Source: Mortierella alpina (lineage: Eukaryota > Mortierellomycota > Mortierellomycetes > Mortierellales > Mortierellaceae). From it: 64,000 nucleotides of DNA. Location of the stretch: assembly GCA_029449245.1 (NCBI GenBank), contig JANATF010000010.1:868001-932000 (forward strand), in the 5' to 3' direction. Shown piece by piece: positions 34,291-44,738 of this stretch (position 1 is the first letter of the stretch; every line of letters starts with the position of its first letter). Made by a program: the position numbers and the translations under genes. The notes below the pieces were generated by a model, which was not told where the DNA came from, did not search any database, and worked only from the letters and a program-made list of their open reading frames with translations.

Positions 34291-35207
34291 CAGACACGCA
34301 CGTAGAGAGCGAAGCGAGAAGGGGAAAATCTCGCAAAGAGCTAAAGCACTCGTTTTGGCTGGAGATCAAGAGCTAGCTGTCATCGCTCGCTCCCCTTGCT
34401 CCGTTTTGTTTTCCCTCTCTTTTGTCCTCCAACTGCAGCCGTGCATACACTTCCCCCCCCCCCCCTCTGCCCCCCAGCCGATCGAATCATTGGCAACTGC
34501 TGGCGGCACACCCCTCGTATCAAAACACCAAATGCCGCCATCGCACAGAGCACAATAGGACGGAAGGGGGAAAAATGGCAAACTTGTTTAGTTTGGCTCT
34601 GTGCGACAAATCCTGCAGAGCGTACAGTATGAGAATGTTTGGCAAGGACGCGAAACGACGTTTGGTCGGTTCGTGGAATTACAAAGACGAAGAGGGGGTG
34701 CTGAGCCGTAGTATGGTGCGGATAGGCAAGGAAGAAAAAGACACACAAATAAAAAGGAGAGGAGGGAGCGAAGAGAGATAAAGAGACAATAGCATTGTAA
34801 AGAGGGAGAAAAAAGAAGGAAGCAGGAAAAATATTATGAGCAATCGAGGAGCAGGGGGACAGGAGGATGAGCAAGGAGGTGTACCAGAAATTTGAACGCG
34901 GGAAGGGAGCTAAAGGTTCGCGAGACTGCCAACGTATGCTGTAGATGGGCGAGAGAGTGGGTGCATGGCATGGGAGTGGGCAAGCGATCAAGCGAAGGAG
35001 CAAGCAAGCAAGCGTGGCGCTGACGGGCGAGTGTCGTCCGCTGGACGGTGGTGGATGAGGCGGCTGGGAAGTGAACGAACATACCACTGCGATACGGAGC
35101 GTGGCGTGTGGGCAACGACGAGTTGTGTGCGTGTGGTGTTGTGATGTAAGGACGGACAGATGCAGTTCAGGACGACGGCAGATCCGAGCGAACAGCAGAG
35201 TGTGCGA

Positions 35208-35392
35208 GTGAGAGAGAGAGAGAGAGAGGAGAGTGAAGAGAGAGGTGGAGAGAGAGGTGAAGAGAGAGAGAGGCAGCAAGAGTTGGAGAAAGGAGGGAGA
35301 CGTGAGCGAAAGAAAGAAGCAGAAACGCATGATCAGCGATGGGCACCCAAAACACGGATGGCTTGCTCTCTCTCTCTCTCTCTCTCTCTCGT
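35208..35392. repeat. GA-rich tract followed by a CT microsatellite (strand-switching)
   Basis: A (GA)n-rich tract (35208-35275) is followed about 90 bp later by a (CT)n run (35366-35392). The purine-rich strand switches between the two, so the transcript or single strand could fold into a hairpin. Confidence 0.75.
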
Positions 35393-36648
35393 CCTCTCCA
35401 TCTCTCTGCCTCTGTGCTTCTCTCTCACTAGACTCGCTGGTGCAAGCTCTTCCACCCCCCAGGCGTATGCAGCCATGCCTTGGGCGGTACTTCCGTACAT
35501 GTGTGGTGCATCTCGTCGCCCGGGGGATAAGATGCAGGCTGTCGAAAAGACGACGATTAAGTTGAGACAATCATATTAGGGCGTCGTGGACAACCGAGTG
35601 GGTGTTTGAGTGCGTCGATGGAACATACCCCGAAGCTGGTATTGCTATACTTCTGTCAATCGGTGTAGTACCGACCTGAATCCGGCTGTCCGTACCTGGC
35701 GGTTCCTGAACATCATGCAGGTGTCCTCTCCTCAGGCTGCCCGATATGATTCTTTGTGCATACATACACGTACTTGGTATCTACAGCACACATGTACATA
35801 CATACCTGACAGAGAACTCTCAATGCTCAGCTAATAAAAGCGAATTGCCGCGCATCCAAGATCCTTCTCATGTAGCCCTGATACAAACAACAATAATACA
35901 GTGCTGCCCACTGGAATGTCACTTGTCCGATTCATGCTTTTCAGGCTAGTTGGCGTGAGAGCCATTCAAGACATACTATCTTAACGCTGACCATAACCCC
36001 CCCCCTTTTCGAACCTTTTTGTGCCTGACTCGTGCGGATTCTGGCGCGAACGTTCAAAAATGAAATTATATATATTACGCCAGCTATTTTTACTTCGAGG
36101 CTGGCTCCATCTTAGCTCGTACAAGGGCGCCCGTTGGCGAGGCATGGACGATCCCACTTAGAACTAAGCGAGGGATCTCCTTCTGAGCACGAACTTGAGC
36201 GTGAGCATGAGCACGAGAGCTGCATCCGTACTGTACCTAGATGGTGCTAGCGATGTTTGTTTAAAGTGCAGCCCCAAAGTGCAGCGATGAAGCCTTACTT
36301 GGCTCACTTTTTTTATATCTGACCAAGACTGTATCCGACTCTGTACTCTGCCTTGCTGGACGAATTACAGGCCATGCCCATGCAATCATGCGAGAACTTG
36401 CATGATGTCCCAATATGCCTGTTCCTTGGGCATATTTACACGATAAAACGTGAACGCGAACCCCTTGTTTTTTTTGTTTGTTTTTTGACTGACGGCATGT
36501 CGCCTTGTTCCCGCGCTTCGTCTCCGAACCTTGTCCTTCGTGGCTTGAACGCCCCATTGCTTGCTTGCACGTAGTCTTTGTCATGTAGACAGCACACTCA
36601 GACAGCATAGAGACAGCACACCCTCCTCTCTGCATCGCTGACAAAAAG

Positions 36649-37716
36649 ATGAATCCTGCGTTGAGAGCACTCAAAAACACGATCCGCAAAGACATGCGGA
36701 TCAAATTAGCCTCGCTCTCACCCGAGGAGATCAGTCGTCAATGTACTGTTGCCTAATCCTCCATTGTTCTTTCACGACTCGAATCGGAACTCAGCTGAAC
36801 ACCCCTAACGATCCATACGTTCTCCATGCCCTCCCGCCTTTGACATGATCTCGCAAAATAGCCGCAGTAGTGACCGAAAGGCTGTTGGACATGCCAGAGT
36901 TCAAAGGCAGCCAGAATGTCAGCGTCTACATCAGCATGCATGGCGAGATTTGCACTCGGGACATTATTAAGGCATTATTGGAGCAGAGTAAGCTTGCTCT
37001 TCCAAGCAGCATTAAAGTATTCTGCGGTCAGTGCACAACGGCTGACCCATACCACTGCTCTCTATTCCTATCGTGAACGTTGTTTTCAGAAAAGTCGTGC
37101 TACGTTCCTAGATGCAAAGGTCAGATCATGGATATGGTTAGGATTGAATCCTGGGAGGATTTTTTGGCCCTGCCCAAGAACAGCTGGAATATCCCGGAAC
37201 CTACCTTTGATCAAGCGCGCGAAAATGGTAATCAATGTTGCTTTAGTCTTTCAGTGAAGAGAGGATCCCGATATCCCGACCTTGCGTATGACTTAGCCCT
37301 CTGTTAATGCTTTAGCTCTGGATACACCGCGAGGACTGGACTTGATAGTCATGCCTGGACTAGCGTTTGATCGCACAGGAACACGGCTGGGCCACGGGAA
37401 AGGGTAATACCCAAACTAAAGCTTCCTTGCCCCAGCAAACGCAATCGTCCGCACTCCTAATTTTCAGCTCTCATCCATTTTGTAGATATTATGACAACTA
37501 TCTTGTCAAGGCTAATACTTACAATCAATCGGTCGGACGTCCGCCTGTGGTAACAGGTACGAAAGAAATGCAATAGCTCGATGTAATATTGAGCTGAGCT
37601 CACTAATAACGGATCTTTCTTGTCTAGTTGCACTGGCATTGACGGAGCAGATTGTCGACATTCCTCTGCCAAGGTGCGAAACAGACATCAACCCTCAAAA
37701 CATTCTGCACTTATAG
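36649..37716 (+). CDS. MTHFS: 5-formyltetrahydrofolate cyclo-ligase, 201 aa, six exons
   Basis: Exons are 36649-36742, 36862-36987, 37090-37227, 37316-37403, 37486-37556 and 37628-37716. Start MNPALRALKNTIRKDMR is followed by VSVYISMHGEI, CYVPRCKGQIMDMVR, PKNSWNIPEP and LIVMPGLAFD. The ATP/folate-site signature is RTGTRLGHGKGYYDNYL. The protein converts 5-formyl-THF to 5,10-methenyl-THF using ATP in cytosolic one-carbon metabolism. Length fits the family (human 203 aa). At the second exon two acceptors six bases apart (AATAG and CGCAG) are both in frame; the first is used. The C-terminus after IVDIPLPRCE is less conserved and could be altered by an unnoticed intron. Confidence 0.93.
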
Positions 37717-37953
37717 CGAGCAATCAAGGTCAAGTCAACTAAAAGGAAAACGACGCGAAAAAACTTCAAACGACGCCAAAATAAAGCATCGGATCCTGCT
37801 CTTGATAGTCGTCAACATTTTGAGAGCCTCAGAGAGCCCAGGGACCCCCACAAAAAGCCAGAAGCGAATCTGCAGAGGATGATGGTCCGGATGCGCCCCA
37901 CTGTTTATAAAGCACATTTTGGTTCAAACTCCCAACCAATCAGAAGTCAGATA

Positions 37954-38026
37954 GCCCGGCTAACTCAATCGGTAGAGTGTCAGACTTTTAATCTGAAAGT
38001 TGCGGGTTCGACCCCCGCGTTGGGCG
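37954..38026 (+). tRNA. tRNA-Lys (TTT anticodon)
   Basis: The cloverleaf is complete: acceptor GCCCGGC pairs with GTTGGGC (two G-T pairs), the D-arm is TAACTCAATCGGTAGAGT, the anticodon loop is CTTTTAA with anticodon TTT, and the T-arm is GCGGGTTCGACCCCCGC. The discriminator is G. There is no intron. A T run follows at 38030-38036. The left arm of the composite repeat starts ~200 bp downstream. Confidence 0.95.
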
Positions 38027-38221
38027 TATTTTTTGCATCTGTCAGAGGCGATTTTTTTGTTCTCTTTTGGACGGAAGAACAGGGAAAAGATAAACTGACA
38101 TGACATGTCATTCTAAGTATCCTGACAGTACAGTCATTCTATCTTCGCCCCGTCGACGGTACCTTTTTTTCCTTCTTGAGAAGGAACTTCAAACAATAAA
38201 CTGCGTGCACTTTTCTACTTG

Positions 38222-38635
38222 GGCTCATGCCCTCGCTATGTGGTGCTTCTCATTGGCCGATCAGAGCCAGCCTTGCGAATGCTCGTCGACTAGTACTGAA
38301 ATGGTGATAATGCGATACTACCGGTACGATGGGCTTGTCCAGAGCGAACTCGACCGTCCGAGCTGCTTGAAATGCGATTATAACCAGTTTCAAGAATCCA
38401 CAAGATTCACCATCGTAAAAATCCTAGGCTGACTTTTGCGAGCGGGTCGATTCCGCAACCCAGATTGCGAATATAAGCAAACTAAGAAAAGAGTACCTGG
38501 CGAGATGCAGCTCACTCGCAGGACTTGAGAAAAGTGGATGGAAAGCTCAGGCGCCAACAACCGCGTTAGCAAAGTCGGCTTCCACAAAGCTGAGGCCAGA
38601 TGCTATCAGAGAACTTTGGGAATAACTGCAGTTGG
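38222..38635 (-). repeat. Inverted left arm of the composite repeat
   Basis: Read on the minus strand this matches the tandem units at 39432-41234 (for example 39660-40080 on plus). Shared blocks include CTTCTCATTGGCCGATCAG, GAATGCTCGTCGACTAGT, GGGCTTGTCCAGAGCGA, GGCGCCAACAACCGCGTTAG and CAGATGCTAT. It is more diverged than the plus-strand units are from one another. Confidence 0.85.
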
Positions 38636-38690
38636 GGAGAGCTACAGCATGTCATAAAGATAATCGAGGGAGTGGGTTTTGTTCACAAAG

Positions 38691-39340
38691 AATCAAGTCC
38701 TTACATGTACGTTGCATGGCAGACGCTTACCATTAATTCTGGCTTGAACGCTGACTGGCGTCAGCTCCGCGCAGCTGTCTGGATGGCACTTCTGGGGAGG
38801 AATGTTCCAGACTACTTGTGGGTGTCTCGCGACAAAAAGCTGGTGGTGGTGGTAGGCACTTAAAGTACCTGGAGAAGGGGTCCGCGTGGGTCTATTTCCG
38901 CGGGTGAGAACGAGGAGGTCAATAGCTGGAAAAGGAATGCCTATCTCAGTGTTTGCTGTGAGTTCGCTGAAAAACATACCTCGTACAAGCGAGACCCCGT
39001 TGGGCGAGCGCCCAGCCACAAGCGGATGTGGCATGGCCGGTGTATGCTCGAGAGCAGTCAGTGAAGACTCTTGATCACTGTTCACTCTCGGAGGCCAGTT
39101 CACGAACAACACCGAGTATCCGTCATAGCAGAGCAGGAAAGGTGGCAGACAAAAAGACGTTTGTTCGTCTTAAGCTGGTGGATGTGAAAAGGTGGCGAAG
39201 TATTTTTGCAGCTTCGATTCTGAGTACTCTTACGACAGAAGTGTCAGTGCTTCGACCTGCTGGACGACTTACACTAAAGGAGCGACGCAGAAACGAGATC
39301 TTATCCCCCCGGAAAACAAATTTGAGTGAGGCCAATATTG
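38691..39340 (+). repeat. Dispersed repeat, copy 2 (interior of the composite repeat)
   Basis: Colinear with the minus strand of 6641-7168 over its length, with the blocks listed for copy 1. It lies between the inverted left arm and the tandem right-arm units, so it is the interior of the composite element. It carries a ~40-bp insertion (CGCTGACTGGCGTCAGC region, near 38750) and further extra sequence relative to copy 1. No open frame with recognisable protein similarity is present. Confidence 0.8.
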
Positions 39341-39431
39341 TAAAGTCAGACAGGGAGACAGACTGCCAAGGATTGCAGGTCATCTAGTTCAAAGGAGATT
39401 CATACTCGGTGTAACCAGCGGAAACCTACCT

Positions 39432-41330
39432 CCAATGAGAAGCGCGGATGCGGGTGGGCATGGGGTTGCCATGGCTCATAAACGTGTGCCTGGGATCTCA
39501 GGCACAGTGGTCTGTGCCCATTTTTAGGTTTGTGCGATGTGGTGCAAAATGACATATAATGCTGTATAAACACCATACAGAGCGCCACAGAGTCCTAGCG
39601 GATCGCTTTGAGTGCCTGGCACCGCTACCCAGACCACCGGGTAGCAATGAAGAGCCATTGCGGCTCCCAGGGCTCTCTAATAGCATCTGACCTCAACTTT
39701 GTGGGAAGGCGACTTTGCTAACGCGGTTGTTGGCGCCTGATCATTCCATCCACTTTTCTCAAGTCCCGGGAGTGAGCTGCATCTTGCCAGGCACTCTTTT
39801 CTTGGTTTGCTCATCTTCGCCATCGGGGTTGCGGAATCGGCCCATTCGAATCATGAATTGTTAAATGCAGAAGCCAAACTGGGATCTTTGCGATGGTGAA
39901 TCTTGCAGATTCTCGAATCTGTTTATAATTGCAATTCAAGGAGCTCGGTCGATCGAGCTCGCTCTGGACAAGCCCAACGTGCCGGTCGTATCGCATTATA
40001 AGCGTTTCGGCACTAGTCGACGAGCATTCGCAAGAACTGGCCCTGATCGGCCAATGAGAAGCGCCATATGGTTGCTATGGCCCATACGCGGGTACATGGG
40101 AACTCAGGCACAGTGGTCAGTGCCCATTTTAAGTTTGTGCGATGTGGTGCAAAATGGCATATAATGCTGTATAAACACCATACAGAGAGCCACAGAGTCC
40201 TAGCGGATCGCTTTGAGTGCCTGGCACCGCTACCCAGACCACCGGGTAGAAATGGAGAGCCATTGCGGCTCCCAGGGCTCTCTAATAGCATCTGACCTCA
40301 ACTTCGGAAGGCGACTTTGCTAACGCGGTTGTTGGCGCCTGATCATTCCATCCACTTTTCTCGAGCCCTGGGAGTGAGCTGCATCTCGCCAGGCACTCCT
40401 TTCTTGGTTTACTCATCTTCGCCATCGGGGTTGCGGAATCGGCTCATTCGAATCATGAATTGTTAAATGCAAAAGCCAAACTGGGATCTTTGCGAAGGTG
40501 AATCTTGCAGATTCTCGAATCTGTTTATAATTGCAATTCAAGGAGCTCGGTCGATCGAGCTCGCTCTGGACAAGCCCACCGTGCCGGTCGTATCGCATTA
40601 TAAGCGTTTCGGCACTAGTCGACGAGCATTCGCAAGAACTGGCCCTGATCGGCCAATGAGAAGCGCCATATGGTTGCTATGGCCCATACGCGGGTACATG
40701 GGAACTCAGGCACAGTGGCCCAGTGCTCTTGTTTTAAGTTTGTGCGCTATGTAAAATGACATATAATGCTGCAGAAACATCGTCCGGCACTTCAGAGACT
40801 TGTCGCGGATCGCACTGAGTGTCTGGCACCGCTACCCAGACCGCTGGGTAGCCATAGAGAGCAATTGCGGCTCCCAGGGCTCTCTAATAGCATCTGACCT
40901 CAACTTTGGAAGGCGACTTTGCTAACGTGATTGTTGGCGCCTGATCACTCCATCCACTTTTCTCGAGCCTTGGGAGTGAGCTGCATCTCGCCAGGCACTC
41001 TTTTCTTGGTTTGCTCATCTTCGCAATCTGGGTTGCGGAATCGACCCATCCGCAAAAGTCAGCCTGGGATCTTTGCGGTGGCGAAACATGTAGATTCTTG
41101 AAATAGGTCGGATCTTCAATTCAAGCGCCTCGGACGATCGAGCTCGCTGTGATCAGGCCAACCATAGCGGTCGCACTGCATCAGGACCATTACGGCCTAA
41201 TCATCGGGCATTCGCAAGAACCGGCCATGATCGGCAAATGAGAGGCGCGGATGAGGGTGGCCATGGTTGCTATGGTGCATATGTAGGCGCAGGGGATATC
41301 AGTGGAAGTGCACAGTCGAGTCAGGCACGG
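39432..41330 (+). repeat. Three ~600-bp tandem repeat units plus a partial fourth
   Basis: Units begin at CCAATGAGAAGCGC: 39432-40050, 40051-40652, 40653-41234, then a partial copy to ~41330. Units one and two are nearly identical over long stretches; unit three has more substitutions and a small internal deletion. Each unit contains a hairpin (GCTACCC...GGGTAGC), TATA-like ATAATGCTG(T)AT, the near-palindrome GAGCTCGGTCGATCGAGCTC and the shared sequence GGCGCCTGATCA. There is no conserved protein frame. Together with the inverted left arm it resembles a foldback-type element whose inverted termini are built of tandem repeats. Confidence 0.9.
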
Positions 41331-41474
41331 AATTTTCTGTAATATGAACAACAAATAGAAGAGCGATCTTGTGTGAAGTTGAATTCTTCATTTCATATAG
41401 TGTTCAGGTGTCGTGTATTTTACAGAAGGTGAAGAGGAAGGGGAAAAGCGAGGATTCGACAAGCTGAGATATAT

Positions 41475-43002
41475 TTAGACAGCTCCACCGCTGTGGGAAA
41501 CCATGGCAACCAAAGCAGCACCGATGCATCCACCGTCGCGGGCCAGCTCCAAGCGAATGCGGGAGGCGCGGTCATTGCCCAAAATCTCTGTCAAGGACTC
41601 CATCATGCTGTGCGAGAAGTGGGGGTACTTTTCAAACACAGATCCGTCAATGCCAATAGTGGTAATCTCGTTGGGGTCGTCCAAGTTCACAGAGGCACCG
41701 TTTGCCTTATGAAGGAGTGCAGCACAGGCGGCAGCAGTCATGGCGGCGGAGCGCTTTCCGATAGTGTGAATCAGCTGGAAGACGCGAACACGATCCTCCT
41801 TAGTCAGGCCCTCAAGGGAAAAGCTGGTCTTGAAGACCTTATCAACAGCAGTGTGGTCGGCGCTGTTGTCGGACTCGATCGTAGACATGAACAAGGTCTT
41901 GAAGGCCAGACGCTGCTGGAGAGAAGCGGGAGCTTTGCCGCCGAGGAACTCGAAAATGGCGTTTTGCTCAATGAGATCGACCAGGGCCAGACGGACGAGC
42001 TCACCCATGTAAAGACCCGAGACCATCTTCTCAAACTCCTGGAAACCGGGGACCAATGACACGGCGTCGATTTCCTTGTCGTACTTGGTCTGAGGAAGGT
42101 ACTCTGCCTTGCCCATGGCATCCCACTCTGTGTTGAGGATCATCTGGTCGCATGCGGGACCATTGTACTTCGAGACCTCAGAAGCGCGCTCAATGTAGGC
42201 GGCGTTGGTTCCCGTAGCGAGGATGACGCCGATTTTGGTCGAAGGAGAGACGTAGGCGTGTGAAACAAGTGTTCCGACAGTGTCGTTGATAATAGCGGAG
42301 ACAGTAACGGGGAGGTTCTTCCGAGCGAATCCACCCTCAAGCAGGTCCTTGAGATCTTTGCCCATGACATCGGATAGATCAAAGCCCTTGCCCATGGCCA
42401 GGACCTTACCGCGATTGATGGCAGTTTGCCTAATATAAACATAATGTGATTTTAGTTGCTGGCAAGGACGGAAGACTTGCTTCCAAATCAGACCGGTCAG
42501 GTCCATCTCCTTTCCACATCTGGGTGAAGATTGCCGAACAGGCGAACTCTTCACTGGAGCAGTAAAGGCACTGTACTTACTGGATAGCGAAAGAAAAGGT
42601 GACACCCATCTGGAGCTCGGCATTGCCCATGTCAAGAGCCACGCTCTTCAAGAGAGCGGCGGTGCAGTCGGCAATCCAGTCGAACATGGCCTCACCGGTT
42701 CCGGTCTTGAGCTCATGAGTGATTTCGTGCTTCTCCATGGTGACTCCAACTTGTCCGTCTCCGAGCAGGTGGACGGCCGCTGTGCGGAGGTTCGTGCCAC
42801 CCATGTCGATGGCCAGGTAGAGGCCGGTTTCTTGTCCAGTGGGCAAGCGGGTGATGAAGGAGGGCTGCTGAGTGATGTTCTTGGGGTCGGTGGTGGAGAG
42901 ACCCTCGACGAGCTCGTCGGTCAGACCATCGATGATCTTTTGCACCTGCTCCTTGGAAAGGACAAATTCGTTCACGATATCTTGGAAGGTTGACGAGGTC
43001 AT
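41475..43002 (-). CDS. Hexokinase-family sugar kinase, 458 aa; GlcNAc kinase possible
   Basis: Exons are 43002-42581 and 42429-41475, with a 151-nt intron. Phosphate-binding LAIDMGGTNLR, sugar-domain MGVTFSFAIQQ, IINDTVGTLVSHAY, ATGTNAAYIE, LNTEWDAMG and the adenosine-site IGIDGSVFEKYPHF are all present. It is a single-unit fungal-type hexokinase, slightly shorter than yeast Hxk (486). The loop that in glucose hexokinases reads WTKGF is MGKGF here, so the glucose-contacting Thr is Gly. EWGAFG is EWDAMG. The neighbouring tandem gene encodes GlcNAc-6-P deacetylase. In Candida-type fungi a hexokinase-family GlcNAc kinase sits beside that deacetylase. A GlcNAc kinase role is therefore plausible but unproven; glucose or fructose phosphorylation remains possible. 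A TA-rich box lies ~210 bp upstream. Confidence 0.93.
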
Positions 43003-44738
43003 GGCTGGCTTCGGTTGCGAGATGGAATGAACGTGGTAAGAGTAGAGGTGAGAATAGAGATGACGAAGATGTGTGAAGACAAGGGAGGAATGTCAAGGAA
43101 GGAATCAAGAGACGGGCAGAAGGATGAGCAAAGTGTGAAGGAGATGGAGTGGATCAGGATGGAATGGGAAACAGAAAGAGAAGAGCGGATGGAGGCAGAG
43201 GAGAGGCCGCTAAATATATACGTGGGCAAAAAAAAAAAATATTAACACTCACTCCACCCATTGAGAGCCTCGTTTTTTTGGGGGGTGGTAATCGTTCATC
43301 TCTGAGTATCACCACGTACTCTTTTGCGAGGAAACACACAGAGCAGAGAGCTGGACTTGAACATTTTCAATGGCCGTTGGACCCGTGGGCAGTAAGCGGA
43401 CACGACCAGCGGCCATTCAGAGATCCATCCTCATCCTCGGCCAACTCCTCCGCTCTCTTTTTCTCGCTCTGGCAACCACCTTTGAACAAGGGTTCTGCCC
43501 TGGCCTGCAACTCCGCCTTGAGCACATGGACTGTATGACAATGAAGGACAGGACTCCTTCTCCTGCCCTGTCGTTGGTCGTCTGCTCGGCTACACTGGAG
43601 CGACGGGACGGGAGTGTCGTCCGATTAGGAGTCGTACCCAACAACATCAGGCACACTGAGATCTCAATGGCCATTGATCCACCACAAACAAGGTACAGTA
43701 CTCACGCCTTTGCTTTCTTTGTTTATCCTTGATTATAGATAACAGCTTGTCGCAAAAGAACACACATGCTTGAGGAGGCGTAGGTTCCATCGCACCCAAT
43801 TGAAGCTATCCTTTTCTTTTTGTCCATCATCAGATTCAAGCGTGGGGCGTTCAAAAAAATTGCCGAGTACATACCACACACTCACCCCACACCACGCCCA
43901 AGTTCGTTTCTCAGCGCACCCTCCCACACCCCCCAAGACTCGACAATTCCGACGATGACAGTGGGTACGGTACGTATAATAGTCTACAAACTGCCAGCAG
44001 TAATCAGTCCAAGAGAGTTTGAGAGCTCGAACCTTGTCCTGTTCCAGATGATCTTATCGAAACTTTGATCGGCTCGTACGCCTCTCACAACTGGTAAAAT
44101 CTTCGTACCTTCCTGTTAGCACCACTCGACAAAGTTTTCTTGGTTTTTTATCTCACTACTCTATTCAATCCATTCGGCCGGCATTCCTTCCCCACAAATT
44201 TCATCGCTTGATCAAGATACCCGGATGAATCGCACAAAAGAAAACTGCCCAAAGTCTCGCCCGAGCAGGGGCATCTCAAACAGTCGTGCCTCCGCAACCA
44301 TGATCCGTTTTCACCCACTCCATAACAGTTTACTTTGTTTCTCATTACAGTATTGGCGCGTCAGCCCACACCATCATCCTCCCCCACACTTGGCAAAGAA
44401 GGTCAGGCGCTCGCAGTTTGCAAGCGTCGCACAAGATTTGGGCGATAAAGAAAAAAGCGCTCCTACTTTCCTTCACTCAGGGAAGGCAATACTGGACAAC
44501 CTTTGCTGGACTGTTTGTTCCTGGCGCAGATACACTCATTGCTTTTGATCTTCACGCGGAAGAATATACGATGCGATTGCCAGAATGACAAAAAAAAAAA
44601 AAAAAGACTGTCGCTCGAAACAGAAATGGTACCTGCATTTTTCGTGTACATGCATAATGCGTCTTCATGTGCACAGCCGCACGAATGCGTTTTAGGCTGA
44701 TTTCAATTCAAAATTCTGGATGCTTGATTTCTAGAGCT
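43003..44738. other. Spacer between the kinase and deacetylase genes
   Basis: About 1.7 kb. The first 250 bp hold the kinase promoter, with a TA-rich box at 43210-43219 and an A run at 43230-43240. Open frames of 60-129 codons on plus (43149-43538, 43370-43732, 43820-44068, 44225-44548) share no domain and no convincing splice structure. An A run lies at ~44590-44604. No gene is called. Confidence 0.5.
43210..43219 (-). promoter_or_regulatory. TATA-like box of the hexokinase-family gene
   Basis: The minus-strand sequence reads GTATATATTTAG, about 210 bp upstream of the kinase ATG. It is assigned by composition and orientation only. Confidence 0.4.

Larger units (their letters stand above)
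33360..36648. other. Long microsatellite-rich divergent intergenic region
   Basis: About 3.3 kb between the RasGEF and MTHFS starts without a supported gene. It is crowded with simple repeats: AGGAAGC-type units (33878-33945), GAGACA and GAGAGT units (34190-34290), a run of 13 C (34453-34465), GA repeats (35208-35275) and CT repeats (35366-35392). Open frames of up to 396 codons here are translations of these low-complexity tracts. It probably carries long promoters or untranslated leaders for the two divergent genes. Confidence 0.6.
38222..41330. mobile_element. Composite foldback-like non-autonomous element
   Basis: An inverted arm (38222-38635), a unique interior (38691-39340) also found elsewhere in the window as a dispersed copy, and a tandemly repeated opposite-orientation arm (39432-41330). 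The dispersed interior shows that at least part of it has moved or been duplicated. No transposase is visible, so it would be non-autonomous. Target-site duplications were not identified. Confidence 0.55.

Noticed and set aside
34380-35570. 396-codon open frame on minus
   Set aside because: Translation of GA/CT microsatellites; repetitive Ser/Leu/His content without a domain.
41493-42059. 188-codon open frame antisense to the hexokinase-family gene
   Set aside because: Shadow frame of a conserved coding exon.
43370-43732. 120-codon open frame on plus
   Set aside because: Overlaps another open frame on minus; no domain or splice evidence on either strand.
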